Below, one piece after another: positions 50,327 through 62,583 of a stretch of DNA of 64,000 nt (position 1 is its first letter; the number at the start of each line of letters is the position of its first letter). Below the pieces are notes generated by a model. The model was not told the origin of the DNA and searched no databases. It was given only the letters and a program-made list of their open reading frames with translations. The DNA is from Sideroxyarcus emersonii. GTDB lineage: Bacteria > Pseudomonadota > Gammaproteobacteria > Burkholderiales > Gallionellaceae. The stretch is from contig NZ_AP023423.1 in NCBI RefSeq assembly GCF_021654335.1, positions 62,001 to 126,000 on the forward strand. The letters are read 5' to 3'. Made by a program: the position numbers and the translations under genes.

Positions 50327-50953
50327 TCAACCCGCGTCGACAGGACGGCGTCCGGCCAGTTGCACCAGCTTATGCACGGCAACATAAACCAGCATCACCA
50401 CCGCCAGGCTGGACAGGAATCCCGCCAGTACATCGGCAGGGAAATGCGCGCCCAGACTGCTCCTCGAAATGCCGACCCACAATACGAAGGCCACGCCCGC
50501 TACGCGCCACTTGCGGTTCAGCACGGGCCACAGGCTGGCCACAACCAGCATGGCGAAGGACGAATGGCCGCTGGGCAGGCTATGGTGGTATTCCGGCGTG
50601 CCGACGATATTCACCGTGCCCGGCGGTAAAGCCAGCGGTGGGCGCGGGAAATCCAGCAGGGGCTTGAGGAATCCCAGCAGCAGGCCGTCCAGCAGATAGG
50701 CGACGCTGAACACGGCAAACACCGACATCCAGCGCGTCACCTGCAGGCGGTAAAGCCGGGGATCCTGCGCCGGCCTGCTCACCATGACCAGCGCAAGCAG
50801 CGTCAGCAAAGCGAGATATGGTATGAACAGATTGTGGTCGCCCAGCGCGGTGCCGAGCAGCATGAACTGGTCCAGCCATTCGAAACGGATGTCGTTGATG
50901 GCATGGAACAGCCAGACGTTGGCGCCGCCCCAGTCGTAAAGGAACTCTTTCAT
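50327..50953 (-). CDS. PAP2 family membrane phosphatase
   Basis: A 208-residue membrane protein with about six hydrophobic segments and the three PAP2 motifs in order: K-X6-RP in KPLLDFPRP, PSGH in HSLPSGHSSFAM, and SR-X5-H in SRSSLGAHFPADVLAG. It should dephosphorylate a lipid phosphate such as undecaprenyl pyrophosphate or phosphatidate at the membrane. It starts 4 bases after the DUF4337-like gene on the same strand and is probably in its operon. Confidence 0.92.
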   Translation of the reverse strand: MKEFLYDWGGANVWLFHAINDIRFEWLDQFMLLGTALGDHNLFIPYLALLTLLALVMVSRPAQDPRLYRLQVTRWMSVFAVFSVAYLLDGLLLGFLKPLLDFPRPPLALPPGTVNIVGTPEYHHSLPSGHSSFAMLVVASLWPVLNRKWRVAGVAFVLWVGISRSSLGAHFPADVLAGFLSSLAVVMLVYVAVHKLVQLAGRRPVDAG

Positions 50954-50957
50954 CGCA

Positions 50958-51524
50958 CTAGACGCTCAGCGCCCATCCCCACATGGCCAGTCCGCCCGCG
51001 GCCGAGATTGCCGCCACGGCAAACAGCCATTTCTTGCGCGTCAACACCGTGATGGAGGCCAAGGAGATGGCGATCTGGATCAGTGTCATCGACTGCGCCA
51101 GCTTGTGATGGGGGTGCATCGCGTGATCGCTTTCCTCGTTGGCTTTCTCCGATTCCGCTTCCAGCGCCTCGGCCTTGGCCTTGATCTCTTTCTTCTCGTT
51201 CTCGTACTTCTCGATCTGCGCCTTGTAGTAATCGCGCTTGCCGGCTGGGGCCAGGTCGGCGGCGAGCTCCATCAGATGCCCCTTGTTGCTCTTGGCCTGG
51301 TAATAGCTCCATTGGTCGGAGGCCTGGGTCTTCTTCAGCACGGCCTCGTTCTTGAACAGCATGGCCTGGTTCTGGGTGTCGCCGCCCTGATAGCTGACGA
51401 TGGCGCCGACCGAGGCGAGGATGGCGGTGAATATCGCGACCTGGCCGCCGAGTTTGTCACCGCTGTGGGCGCCGTGCTCGACCGCATGGTCGTGGGCGCC
51501 GTGAACATGGAATCCTTCAGACAT
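50958..51524 (-). CDS. DUF4337-type membrane protein
   Basis: A 188-residue protein of unknown function. A histidine-rich start (MSEGFHVHGAHDHAVEHGAH) precedes a first hydrophobic segment (VAIFTAILASVGAIVSY). A long Lys/Glu/Ala coiled coil (about 95-130) leads to two C-terminal membrane segments. The pattern NEAVLKKTQASDQWSYYQAK is typical of DUF4337 proteins. The ATG at 51524 follows AAGGGAAA. The PAP2 gene follows. The N-terminal histidines could bind metal, which is only a guess. Confidence 0.82.
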   Translation of the reverse strand: MSEGFHVHGAHDHAVEHGAHSGDKLGGQVAIFTAILASVGAIVSYQGGDTQNQAMLFKNEAVLKKTQASDQWSYYQAKSNKGHLMELAADLAPAGKRDYYKAQIEKYENEKKEIKAKAEALEAESEKANEESDHAMHPHHKLAQSMTLIQIAISLASITVLTRKKWLFAVAAISAAGGLAMWGWALSV

Positions 51525-51637
51525 GGTTATTTCCCTTAAAAGATGAGCATGGATGCAGGCGCGCATTCTATACCGCGGACCGGCAAATGTTGTGCCCGCA
51601 AAACGATGCCGGCGCTATCAAAGCGGCGCGGCCTGGG

Positions 51638-51646
51638 TGCTATAAT
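51638..51646 (+). promoter_or_regulatory. Extended -10 promoter of argS
   Basis: TGCTATAAT, a perfect -10 box with the TGn extension and no clear -35. It implies a leader of about 130 bases before the ATG at 51787, which contains the palindrome CCCTCC-CCC-GGAGGG (51723-51737). Confidence 0.6.
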
Positions 51647-51786
51647 CCGCGCCTCTCTAACGGGCATGGTGGTGTGCCATCCCTGAAAATAACATTCGCC
51701 GTGCGCGTTTGCCCCACCCAAACCCTCCCCCGGAGGGAGCGGGGAAAACGAATCGCCAGGCGAATTCATGTTAATGGTGCTGCTTC

Positions 51787-53463
51787 ATGTCTGCTGTCCT
51801 GAATTTCAAATCCCATCTGTCCGAACTGTTTGCGCAGGCGCTGCGCGAGGTGGCGCCCGAGCATGGCGGCGCGACCGTCCTCATCGAACGTCCCAAGCAG
51901 GCATCGCATGGCGATTACGCCTGCAATCTGGCGATGCAGCTGGCCAAGCCGCTGCGCAAAGCGCCGCGCGACATCGCGAACGCCTTGATCGCGGCGTTGC
52001 CGAAATCCGGCGTCATCGAGAAGGTGGAAATCGCCGGTGCGGGCTTCATCAATGTATTCATCACCACCGCCGCGAAGCAGGAGGTGGTACATGGCGTGTT
52101 GCAGGCAGGTGCGGGCTACGGCCATGTGCATGTCGGCGGCGGGCGCAAGGTGGGGGTGGAGTTCGTTTCGGCCAACCCGACCGGGCCTCTGCACGTCGGC
52201 CATGGGCGGGGTGCGGCGGTGGGCGATTGCCTGTGCCGCGTGTTGCATGCAGCAGGCTGGAACGTGACGCGCGAGTTCTACTATAACGACGCCGGCCAGC
52301 AGATCGACAACCTGACCCGCTCGGTGCAGCTGCGCTGCAAGGGTGTCACACCAGATCATCCATCGTGGCCGGAAGGCGGCTACCGCGGCGATTACATCGT
52401 GGATGTGGCGAATGCCTACATGGCGAAGGAGACGGTCGAGGCAGACGATCAGCACATCACCGGCAAGGGCGATGCGGACGACGCCGAGGCGATCCGTCAT
52501 TTCGCGGTGGCCTATCTGCGCCGCGAGCAGGATCTGGACCTGCGCGCTTTCGAGGTGGAGTTCGATGTGTTCTCGCTGGAATCCGCGCTGTACACCGAGG
52601 GCAAGGTGGAAGAGACCGTGAACAGGCTGATCGCCAGCGGCCACACTTACGAGCAGGACGATGCGCTGTGGTTGCGCACCACCGATTTCGGCGACGACAA
52701 GGACCGCGTGATGCGCAAGAGCGACGGCGGCTACACCTACTTCGTGCCGGATGTGGCCTATCACCTGGACAAATGGCGGCGCGGTTTCGAGCGCGTGATC
52801 AACGAGCAGGGGTCGGATCACCACAGCACCATCACCCGTGTGCGCGCGGGCCTGCAGGCACTGGATGCCGGCATCCCGAAGGGCTGGCCGGACTACGTGC
52901 TGCACCAGATGGTGACGGTACTGAAGAACGGCGAGGAGGTGAAGATCTCCAAGCGGGCCGGCAGCTATGTGACGCTGCGCGACCTGATCGACGAGGTGGG
53001 GTGCGACGCGACGCGCTACTTCCTCGCCGCGCGCCATCCCGACTCGCAACTGGTGTTCGACATCGACCTGGCGAAGTCGCAGAGCAACGACAACCCGGTG
53101 TATTACATCCAGTATGCGCATGCCCGCATCAGCACGGTGCTGGCGCAATGGAACGGCGACCGCCTCGCGCTGCTGCATGCCGATGTCGGCGTGCTGGACA
53201 GCGAGTACGAGACGCAGCTGCTGCAGCGCATGATCGACTTTCCGCAGGTGATCGAGACCGCGGCCGAAGACCTTGCGCCGCACCTGGTGGCGTTCTACCT
53301 GAAAGAATTGGCGGCCGATTTTCACAGCTACTATAATGCCTCGCGCTTCCTGGTCGAGGACGAGAGGCTCAGGCTGGCGCGCCTGGCGCTGATCGCCGCA
53401 GTGGCGCAGGTGCTGAAGAACGGCTTGGCGTTGCTGGGTGTCTCGGCACCCGAAAAGATGTGA
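51787..53463 (+). CDS. argS: Arginine-tRNA ligase
   Basis: A 558-residue class I aminoacyl-tRNA synthetase. The N-terminal Arg-tRNA domain (about 1-90) precedes the HIGH-type motif [18 protein letters not shown] and the KMSKS equivalent [13 protein letters not shown] anticodon-binding domain ends the protein ([20 protein letters not shown]). The ribosome binding site is weak; the start matches the family. SPOR protein and dsbA genes follow closely, as in related genomes, so the three may be co-transcribed. Confidence 0.96.
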   Translation: MSAVLNFKSHLSELFAQALREVAPEHGGATVLIERPKQASHGDYACNLAMQLAKPLRKAPRDIANALIAALPKSGVIEKVEIAGAGFINVFITTAAKQEVVHGVLQAGAGYGHVHVGGGRKVGVEFVSANPTGPLHVGHGRGAAVGDCLCRVLHAAGWNVTREFYYNDAGQQIDNLTRSVQLRCKGVTPDHPSWPEGGYRGDYIVDVANAYMAKETVEADDQHITGKGDADDAEAIRHFAVAYLRREQDLDLRAFEVEFDVFSLESALYTEGKVEETVNRLIASGHTYEQDDALWLRTTDFGDDKDRVMRKSDGGYTYFVPDVAYHLDKWRRGFERVINEQGSDHHSTITRVRAGLQALDAGIPKGWPDYVLHQMVTVLKNGEEVKISKRAGSYVTLRDLIDEVGCDATRYFLAARHPDSQLVFDIDLAKSQSNDNPVYYIQYAHARISTVLAQWNGDRLALLHADVGVLDSEYETQLLQRMIDFPQVIETAAEDLAPHLVAFYLKELAADFHSYYNASRFLVEDERLRLARLALIAAVAQVLKNGLALLGVSAPEKM

Positions 53464-53481
53464 CAACACAAAGGAAAGTAC

Positions 53482-54060
53482 ATGAGCGGGGATAAGGGCA
53501 AGGTAGTCGCCGGTGTGTTCATCGGCATGGTGCTCGGTATCGCGGCAGCGGGCGCTGTCGCGTGGTTCGTGCTGAAGAAGAACCCGACTGCGTTTATCAA
53601 CAAGGAACCATCCAAACCTGCGCCGCAGGTTGCCGCGGTGCCGGCGAGCGCGCCGGCAGTGGTGGCGCCCGTCGCCGCTTCCGGTGTGGGCGAACCCAAA
53701 CAGCATTTCGAATTCTACAAGGAGCTGACCGACAAGTCGGACGGTACCGCGCACAAGAGCAGTCCGAAGCCGGCAGTGAAACCGCCCGTAGCGCCGAGAC
53801 CGGCACAGCCTCCAGCCGCCGCTTCCAAAGAGGTCTACTACGTGCAGGCCGGTTCGTTCCAGAACATCGACGACGCAGAGAAACTGAAAGCCAAGCTGGC
53901 CTTCTCCGGCTTCGAGGCCACCCTCCAGACGGTGAATCTGCCGGACAAGGGAGTATGGCATCGCGTGCGCCTCGGCCCGTATAACAGCAACGAGGCCGGC
54001 AGGACCGTCGCAACTTTGAAGCAGAACGGCATCATCGCCACCCAACAACGCGCCCAGTGA
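53482..54060 (+). CDS. SPOR domain membrane protein (FtsN-like)
   Basis: A 192-residue protein with one N-terminal membrane segment (VVAGVFIGMVLGIAAAGAVAW), a disordered Pro/Ala-rich periplasmic linker and a C-terminal SPOR domain (VYYVQAGSFQNIDDAEKLKA, GVWHRVRLGPYN). SPOR domains bind denuded glycan strands at the division septum. The layout resembles FtsN, though short. It begins 18 bases after argS with AAAGGAAAG upstream and precedes dsbA. Confidence 0.9.
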   Translation: MSGDKGKVVAGVFIGMVLGIAAAGAVAWFVLKKNPTAFINKEPSKPAPQVAAVPASAPAVVAPVAASGVGEPKQHFEFYKELTDKSDGTAHKSSPKPAVKPPVAPRPAQPPAAASKEVYYVQAGSFQNIDDAEKLKAKLAFSGFEATLQTVNLPDKGVWHRVRLGPYNSNEAGRTVATLKQNGIIATQQRAQ

Positions 54061-54091
54061 ATGGGCGCAGTGAATCGATAAGGAGACGAGT

Positions 54092-54709
54092 ATGAGATTC
54101 TTCAGGCAGATCGTTGCAGTGCTGGCATTGCTGTGCGCGACCTGGGCGCACGCCGAGGGCGGCTCTGGCTATACATTGCTGAGCCCGCCGCAACCGACCA
54201 CCAGCGGCAAGAAAGTCGAAGTGCTGGAGTTTTTCTTCTACGGTTGCCCGCATTGCTATCACCTGCATCCGCTGCTGACCGAGTGGGAGAAGAAGAAGCC
54301 CAAGGATGTCGAACTGCAGTATGTGCCGACCATCTTCAATGCCGGCTGGGAGCCCATGGCTTATACGTTCTATGCGCTGGAATCCTTGGGGCAGCGCCAG
54401 CAGTTGCACGACGCGCTGTTTGAGGCATGGAACGTGCAGAACATCGACCTGAGCGACGAGGGCAAGATCACCGATTTCGTGGCGCGACATGGCGTCGATC
54501 CGGCCAAGTTCGGTGCGGCCTACAATTCCTTCTCGGTGCGGAGCAAGGTGGTGCGCAGCAACCAGATGGTGCAGAGCTTCGGCATCCGCGGTACGCCGAC
54601 CATCGCGGTCGACGGGAAATACATCATCACCGGGCTGCAACCGGCAGACACCATCCGCGTGCTGGATGAAGTGATCAAGATCGCCCGCGCAGAACGCAAC
54701 AGGCATTGA
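54092..54709 (+). CDS. dsbA: Thiol:disulfide interchange protein DsbA family
   Basis: A 205-residue periplasmic oxidase that inserts disulfide bonds. The signal peptide ends at HA-EGG. The active site is CPHC in FFFYGCPHCYHLHP and the cis-proline is in IRGTPTIAVDG. Residues between them form the usual helical insert. AAGGAG precedes the ATG. It follows the SPOR gene by 31 bases. Confidence 0.94.
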   Translation: MRFFRQIVAVLALLCATWAHAEGGSGYTLLSPPQPTTSGKKVEVLEFFFYGCPHCYHLHPLLTEWEKKKPKDVELQYVPTIFNAGWEPMAYTFYALESLGQRQQLHDALFEAWNVQNIDLSDEGKITDFVARHGVDPAKFGAAYNSFSVRSKVVRSNQMVQSFGIRGTPTIAVDGKYIITGLQPADTIRVLDEVIKIARAERNRH

Positions 54710-54752
54710 TCGAACGCCGCTGTACGCGAACCACTGCTGCAGTGAGTGTCCC

Positions 54753-55514
54753 ATGCTGAAGGTGGTGATCTCCGGCGCTTCGAGCGGCATCGGTCAGGCG
54801 CTCGCGCGTCATTACCTCGAACGCGGTGCAACGGTGGCCGCATTCGCGCGGCGCGGCGAATTGCTGCAGGCGCTGGCGGCGGAATTCCCCGGCAAGGTCC
54901 ATGACTATGCGCTCGATGTGCGCGATGCACCCGCCATCCAGGCGGCGGCGCGCGACTTCATGTCGCATGTCGGCATCCCGGATATCGTCATCGCCAATGC
55001 CGGCGTGAGCCGCGGCACGCTGACCGAATATGTCGAAGACGAGGACGTGTTCCAGGACATCATGGACATCAACGTGCTCGGCATGGTCAAGACTTTCCAG
55101 CCATTCCTAACTGCAATGCGCCAAGCGCGCCGCGGCACCCTGGTCGGCATCGCCAGCGTCGCCGGCTTGCGCGGCCTGCCCGGTTCGGGCGCCTATTCGG
55201 CATCCAAGGCAGCAGCCATCACCTATCTGGAGAGCCTGCGCGTGGAACTGTACGGCAGTGGCGTGAGGGTCGTGACGATCAGTCCCGGATACATCAAGAC
55301 GCCGATGACGGACATCAATACCTACCCGATGCCGTTCATCCTCGAAGCGCATGACGCAGCCCGCCGCATGGCGCGGGCCATCGAGCGCGGCACTTCCTTC
55401 GCCATCGTCCCGTGGCGGATGGGTCTGGCGGGATGGATGCTGAAGCGACTCCCCAACTGGCTTTACGACCTGGCTTTCAGCAAGGCGCCGCATAAGTCCC
55501 GCCATCCGGGATAA
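54753..55514 (+). CDS. Short-chain dehydrogenase/reductase
   Basis: A 253-residue classical SDR. The NAD(P)-binding motif is SGASSGIG (7-14), followed by ANAG ([11 protein letters not shown]), the catalytic serine in [10 protein letters not shown] and the YSASK pair. The C-terminal tail is hydrophobic and basic ([20 protein letters not shown]), suggesting membrane association. The substrate is unknown. It is close behind dsbA (43 bases) but with no shared function evident. Confidence 0.9.
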   Translation: MLKVVISGASSGIGQALARHYLERGATVAAFARRGELLQALAAEFPGKVHDYALDVRDAPAIQAAARDFMSHVGIPDIVIANAGVSRGTLTEYVEDEDVFQDIMDINVLGMVKTFQPFLTAMRQARRGTLVGIASVAGLRGLPGSGAYSASKAAAITYLESLRVELYGSGVRVVTISPGYIKTPMTDINTYPMPFILEAHDAARRMARAIERGTSFAIVPWRMGLAGWMLKRLPNWLYDLAFSKAPHKSRHPG

Positions 55515-55686
55515 GACACATCTACCCCAAGGGGTTATAGCGCCCTGGCACAATGATGCTATAGAGTGCCCGGCAACATGGCACCGCAGGTCGTTACCGC
55601 CTTCCTCCTGTTCGTTGCAAGCACAGGTATGCGGGCGTAGAATTCACGCAAATTTAACAAACGGCAATAATCTCAAGGAGCGAAAG

Positions 55687-56196
55687 ATGGAGAATGAGGC
55701 ATTGAGCAGCAGCGACCGCCGAGATTTTCTGGTCAAGTTGACTTCCGTGGTTGGTGGTGCAGGTGTGGCGGCAACCTGTGTACCGTTCGTAGCAAGCATG
55801 AATCCCAGTTCCGATGTGTTGGCCAAAGCCGAGACCGAGGTCGATCTGTCCTCGATCCCGCCGGGCGGTTTGCGTACCGTCGCCTGGCAAGGAAAACCGG
55901 TATTCATCCTGCATCGCACGCCCGAACAGATCAAGGAAGCGGCAGCCTCCAACGGCGGCGGCGATCCTGAGCCGGACAGCAAGCGTGTCAAGAATCCGGA
56001 ATGGCTGGTGGTGATCGGCGTCTGCACCCATATGGGATGCGTGCCGAACATGGAAGGGGCAGGCTGGGTGTGCCACTGCCATGGCAGCCAGTATGACGAT
56101 AGCGGTCGCGTGACGCGTGGCCCCGCCCCGAAGAACCTTGAAGTACCGCCCTACCACTTCGTGGCGGAAAACAAGATAGTCATCGGCAAAGCCTAG
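55687..56196 (+). CDS. petA: Ubiquinol-cytochrome c reductase Rieske iron-sulfur subunit
   Basis: A 169-residue Rieske protein of the cytochrome bc1 complex. A twin-arginine start ([20 protein letters not shown]) with one membrane segment indicates Tat export while staying anchored. The 2Fe-2S ligands are in CTHMGC and [15 protein letters not shown] lies before the ATG at 55687. It is the first gene of petABC. The upstream 170 bases hold a TATAGA box but no clear -35. Confidence 0.95.
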   Translation: MENEALSSSDRRDFLVKLTSVVGGAGVAATCVPFVASMNPSSDVLAKAETEVDLSSIPPGGLRTVAWQGKPVFILHRTPEQIKEAAASNGGGDPEPDSKRVKNPEWLVVIGVCTHMGCVPNMEGAGWVCHCHGSQYDDSGRVTRGPAPKNLEVPPYHFVAENKIVIGKA

Positions 56197-56207
56197 GAGT
56201 CCTTCCC

Positions 56208-57446
56208 ATGAAAACAAAAGTCATTAATTGGATAGATAAGCGTTTCCCGCTCACCAGCTTCGTCGAGCATGATCTGACAGGCTATCCCACCCCGCGCAAT
56301 CTCAGTTACTGGTGGAACTTCGGTTTCCTGGCCGGATTCGTGCTGGTGTTGCAGGTCGCCACGGGCATCTTCCTGGCGATGCACTACAAGGCCGATGTGC
56401 TGATGTCGTTCGACTCCATCCAGCACATCATGCGCGATGTGAATTACGGCTGGCTGTTGCGGTACATGCATGCGATGGGTGCTTCGGCCTTCTTCTTCGT
56501 GATTTTCGTGCACATGGCGCGCACCCTGTATTACGGCTCCTACCGGGCGCCGCGCGAACTGCTGTGGTGGACCGGGCAGGGCCTGTTGCTGTTGCTGATG
56601 GCGACAGCCTTCATGGGATACCTGCTGCCGTGGGGGCAAATGTCCTTCTGGGGCGCGACGGTGATCACTAACCTGTTCCGTGCGACGCCGTTCATCGGTG
56701 ACCAGGTGGTCGTCTGGCTCAGGGGCGATTACACCGTGGGCGATGCGACGCTGACGCGCTTCTTCTCGCTGCACTACCTGTTCCCGTTCATCATCATCGG
56801 GGCGGTGGTCGTGCACCTGGTGGCGCTGCACACCGTCAAGAGCAGCAATCCGAGCGGCATCGACCTGGCCGCCAAGGACAACATCCCGTTCCACCCTTAC
56901 TTCACGATCAAGGACCTGTACGGTCTGGGGCTGTTCCTGATCCTGTACAGCGTGTTCGTGTTTTTCATACCTGACAGCCTGATCGAGCCGGCCAACAATA
57001 TTCCGGCCAATCCGATGATGACGCCGAACCATATCGTGCCCGAATGGTATTTCCTGCCGTTCTACGCGATCCTGCGTTCAGTGCCGAGTCTGGTCGGCGG
57101 CGTGGTCGCGATGGCCGTGTCGGTGATCATATTCGCCTTCATGCCGTATCTGGACCGTTCGCGCATCCCCGGCGGGGCGCGTTACCGTCCCATTTACCGC
57201 CTGCAGTTCTACCTGTTCCTGGCGGACATGCTGGTGTTGGGCTATGTCGGTTATGTACCGCCGACCAGCCAGACTATCGTGATCGGGCAAGTGGCTACGC
57301 TGTGTTATTTCGCTTCGTTCCTGGTCATTCCGTTCATCTCGAAGATGGAAGAACGCTGGCTGGTCAAGCGCGGCTTGCCGCCGGCAGTGATGAGCCTGAT
57401 GGAAAGCGAAAGCCAACAGAAAAGCAAGAATGGAGGTAAGCAGTGA
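56208..57446 (+). CDS. petB: Cytochrome b of the bc1 complex
   Basis: A 412-residue integral membrane protein that carries hemes bL and bH and the quinol sites. Features include TGIFLAMHYKADVLMSFDSI, the heme histidines in RYMHAMGASAFFFVIFVHMA and ALHTVKSS, the GYLLPWGQMSFWGATVITNL stretch and the Qo-site PEWY motif in HIVPEWYFLP. Its last 4 bases overlap petC. The length suits proteobacterial cytochrome b without the C-terminal fusion. Confidence 0.97.
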   Translation: MKTKVINWIDKRFPLTSFVEHDLTGYPTPRNLSYWWNFGFLAGFVLVLQVATGIFLAMHYKADVLMSFDSIQHIMRDVNYGWLLRYMHAMGASAFFFVIFVHMARTLYYGSYRAPRELLWWTGQGLLLLLMATAFMGYLLPWGQMSFWGATVITNLFRATPFIGDQVVVWLRGDYTVGDATLTRFFSLHYLFPFIIIGAVVVHLVALHTVKSSNPSGIDLAAKDNIPFHPYFTIKDLYGLGLFLILYSVFVFFIPDSLIEPANNIPANPMMTPNHIVPEWYFLPFYAILRSVPSLVGGVVAMAVSVIIFAFMPYLDRSRIPGGARYRPIYRLQFYLFLADMLVLGYVGYVPPTSQTIVIGQVATLCYFASFLVIPFISKMEERWLVKRGLPPAVMSLMESESQQKSKNGGKQ

Positions 57447-58084
57447 AAAAGCTCATGACAATACTGGCTTCATGCTGCATCGCCACGTCGGTGTTCGCAT
57501 CCGAAGCGGAACTGGAGACGGTCAAGGTAGGTAACGATGTGCAGACATTGACGCGCGGCGCAGACGCGCTGATGACCAACTGTCATTCATGCCACAGCCT
57601 GAAATACGTCAAATACAGCGACCTGGTTGCAATGGGCGTGGACAAGAGCAAGGTGGATGCGTGGCGCGGCGATCAGCCGCTCTCCACCCCCCTGCTTGCG
57701 CAGATGCCGGAGGATGCCGCCATCCAGTCGTTCGGCAAGGCACCTCCCGACCTGAGCCTGATGGCGAAAGCGCGCGACGGCGGCGTGAACTATGTCTACT
57801 CCTACCTGGTGGGCTACTACGTCAGCCCGGAAGGGGTGACGGGCAACCATTATTATCCGCCGACCAAGATGCCCGACATTCTGGGCATCAGCACGGCGGC
57901 CGGGGAAGCGCAGCGTACCGAGATCCATAACACTGCCCGCGACATCGTCTCGTTCATGTCCTGGGCGGCCGACCCGCACGCGCAAGAGCGGATTCGCCTT
58001 GGTTACTATGTGATCGCGTACCTGATCGTGCTGACGACGCTGCTGTATCTGGTCAAGAAACGCGTCTGGTCGAAATTGAAATGA
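57443..58084 (+). CDS. petC: Cytochrome c1
   Basis: A 213-residue subunit that takes electrons from the Rieske protein and passes them to a soluble cytochrome c. A signal peptide ends at FAS-EAEL. The heme is bound by CHSCH in LMTNCHSCHSLKY with the methionine ligand in PPTKMPDILG. A C-terminal membrane anchor (YYVIAYLIVLTTLLYLV) holds it in the inner membrane. It overlaps petB by 4 bases and ends before a bidirectional terminator. Confidence 0.96.
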   Translation: MKKLMTILASCCIATSVFASEAELETVKVGNDVQTLTRGADALMTNCHSCHSLKYVKYSDLVAMGVDKSKVDAWRGDQPLSTPLLAQMPEDAAIQSFGKAPPDLSLMAKARDGGVNYVYSYLVGYYVSPEGVTGNHYYPPTKMPDILGISTAAGEAQRTEIHNTARDIVSFMSWAADPHAQERIRLGYYVIAYLIVLTTLLYLVKKRVWSKLK

Positions 58085-58160
58085 AGTGAGCGTTCGGGGC
58101 GGGCCGTGCGGAGGATCGCGGGTTCGCCCTGAATACAGCCTGCCGTCTGCAGGCGGCAGG

Positions 58161-58195
58161 AAAACTGGCGGGCGCTCAGCCCGCCAGTTTTTTCT
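58161..58195. terminator. Bidirectional terminator shared by petC and gatB
   Basis: A 13-bp perfect stem (58161-58173 with 58179-58191) around a 5-base loop. On the plus strand it ends with TTTTTTCTTG, on the minus strand with TTTTCC. The gatB stop codon (58176-58178) lies in the loop and its last codons form one arm. Confidence 0.9.
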
Positions 58196-59678
58196 TGAGG
58201 ACGTCGTTCAGCTGCGCCGGGTTCGCCTTGCCCTTGCTGGCCTTCATGGCGATACCGACGAAGAAGCCGAACAGCTTGTCCTTGCCGCTGCGATATTCCG
58301 CGACCTTGTCGGCATTGGCGGCGATGATCTCGTCCACCAGCGCTTCGATGGCGCCGCTGTCGGAAACCTGCTTCAACCCCTTGGCCTCGATGATCGCATC
58401 TGCTGTGCCGCCCTCCGCCCACATGGTGCGGAACACTTCCTTCGCTCCGGAGTTGGAGATGGTGCCGTCGGCGATGCGCTGCAGCATGCTGCCCAATTGC
58501 TGCGCGCTGATCGGGCACTGGCTCATGTCCTTGCCATCACGGTTCAGCTGCGCACTGACTTCGCCGATGATCCAGTTGGCGCAAAGCTTTGCTGCGTAAG
58601 GCTCAGCAGAAGGAGCGGCACCAAGATTAATGGCACTGCGAACTTGCGAAAATAATGTATTAACCGAGCTCTCGAAGAAATCTGCTATCTCCCGCGAGGC
58701 GGTGAGAATGCTGGCGTCATAGGCGGATAGACCGAGGTCGTTCACATAGCGCGCCTGTTTGGCCTGCGGCAGCTCGGGCAAGGTGCCGCGCACCCGCTCG
58801 ATCCACTCGCTGGGGATTTCCAGCGGCAACAGATCCGGATCGGGGAAGTAGCGGTAATCGTGCGCGTCTTCCTTGCTGCGCATGGCGCGCGTCTCGCCGG
58901 TGTCCGGGTTGAACAGCACGGTAGCCTGCTGCACCTTGCCGCCGTTCTCGATGGTGTCGATCTGCCATTGCACTTCGTAGTCGATGGCCTGCTGCATGAA
59001 CTTGAACGAGTTCAGGTTCTTGATCTCGCGCCGCGTACCCAATGGCTGACCGGGCTTGCGCACCGACACGTTCACGTCGCAGCGGAACGAGCCCTCCTGC
59101 ATGTTGCCGTCGCAGATGCCGATCCAGCGCACCAGCGTGTGCAGCGCCTTGGCGTAGGCCACCGCCTCGGCCGCAGAACACATGTCCGGCTCGGACACGA
59201 TTTCCAGCAGCGGCGTGCCGGCGCGGTTCAGGTCGATGCCGGTCATGCCATGGAAATCTCCGTGCAGCGACTTGCCCGCATCCTCTTCCAGGTGGGCGCG
59301 GGTGATGCGCACCGTCTTCTCATACGGCTTGGCGTTGCCGGACAGCGGCTCGACCTGGACGGTCAACGCGCCTTGTCCCACCACGGGCAGATCGAACTGG
59401 CTGATCTGGTAGCCCTTGGGCAGGTCGGGGTAGAAATAATTCTTGCGTGCGAACACCGAACGCGGCGCGATGTGCGCCCCGGTGGCCAGGCCGAACTTGA
59501 TCGCGCGTTCCACCGCACCCTTGTTCAGCACCGGCAACACGCCGGGCAGTGCCAGGCTTACCGCATCGGCCTGTGTGTTCGGCTCGGCACCGAACGCGGT
59601 CGAGGCGCCGGAGAATATCTTGCTGTTGGTCGAAAGCTGGGTATGCACTTCCAGCCCGATGACGATTTCCCAGGTCAT
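58176..59678 (-). CDS. gatB: Asp-tRNA(Asn)/Glu-tRNA(Gln) amidotransferase subunit B
   Basis: A 500-residue subunit that phosphorylates the mischarged Glu-tRNA(Gln) or Asp-tRNA(Asn) and guides it to GatA. Key parts are [67 protein letters not shown] and [14 protein letters not shown]. The tail domain at the C-terminus (NANAD-like [20 protein letters not shown]) binds tRNA. It is the last gene of gatCAB, 9 bases after gatA. Confidence 0.96.
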   Translation of the reverse strand: MTWEIVIGLEVHTQLSTNSKIFSGASTAFGAEPNTQADAVSLALPGVLPVLNKGAVERAIKFGLATGAHIAPRSVFARKNYFYPDLPKGYQISQFDLPVVGQGALTVQVEPLSGNAKPYEKTVRITRAHLEEDAGKSLHGDFHGMTGIDLNRAGTPLLEIVSEPDMCSAAEAVAYAKALHTLVRWIGICDGNMQEGSFRCDVNVSVRKPGQPLGTRREIKNLNSFKFMQQAIDYEVQWQIDTIENGGKVQQATVLFNPDTGETRAMRSKEDAHDYRYFPDPDLLPLEIPSEWIERVRGTLPELPQAKQARYVNDLGLSAYDASILTASREIADFFESSVNTLFSQVRSAINLGAAPSAEPYAAKLCANWIIGEVSAQLNRDGKDMSQCPISAQQLGSMLQRIADGTISNSGAKEVFRTMWAEGGTADAIIEAKGLKQVSDSGAIEALVDEIIAANADKVAEYRSGKDKLFGFFVGIAMKASKGKANPAQLNDVLKKKLAG

Positions 59679-59687
59679 GATGTTTCC

Positions 59688-61142
<1,455 letters not shown>

Positions 61143-61147
61143 GGTGT

Positions 61148-61435
61148 TTACTCGATGACCTGCGGAACCAGGTACAAACCCTGCTCCACTTGCGGGGCGA
61201 CGGCCTGGAAGGCGGCGCGTTGATCGGTTTCGGTGACTTTGTCCTCGCGCAGGCGCTGCGCCAGGTCCTGGCTGTGCGACATGGGCTCAACGCCTTTAGT
61301 ATCAACGGCCTGCATTTCGGCGATGAGGCCGAAGATGTTGTTCAGTTGAGCCTGGGCGGCTTGGAGTTCCTGCTCGTTCATCGCCAGCCGGGCAAGGCGG
61401 GCGACTTTTTCGACATCGGCTAAACTTAAGGACAT
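61148..61435 (-). CDS. gatC: Asp-tRNA(Asn)/Glu-tRNA(Gln) amidotransferase subunit C
   Basis: A 95-residue helical protein that wraps around and stabilises GatA-GatB. It starts [20 protein letters not shown] and has the conserved tail [20 protein letters not shown]. It heads the gatCAB operon and diverges from mreB across 89 bases. The ribosome binding site is weak. Confidence 0.95.
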   Translation of the reverse strand: MSLSLADVEKVARLARLAMNEQELQAAQAQLNNIFGLIAEMQAVDTKGVEPMSHSQDLAQRLREDKVTETDQRAAFQAVAPQVEQGLYLVPQVIE

Positions 61436-61451
61436 AAACGGGTTTAATGCT

Positions 61452-61480
61452 TTATCAAATCAGGCGCGATAGAGTATCAT
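61452..61480 (+). promoter_or_regulatory. Predicted sigma-70 promoter of mreBCD
   Basis: TTATCA (61452-61457) and TATCAT (61475-61480) with a 17-base spacer, 44 bases before the mreB start, in the region shared with divergent gatC. Confidence 0.55.
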
Positions 61481-61482
61481 AA

Positions 61483-62568
<1,086 letters not shown>

Positions 62569-62583
62569 TCCCGCGGTAGCGCA

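Noticed and set aside
55546..55560. Sigma-54-like TGGCAC...TGCT upstream of petA
   Set aside because: GG and GC are 9 bases apart rather than 10, which sigma-54 does not tolerate.
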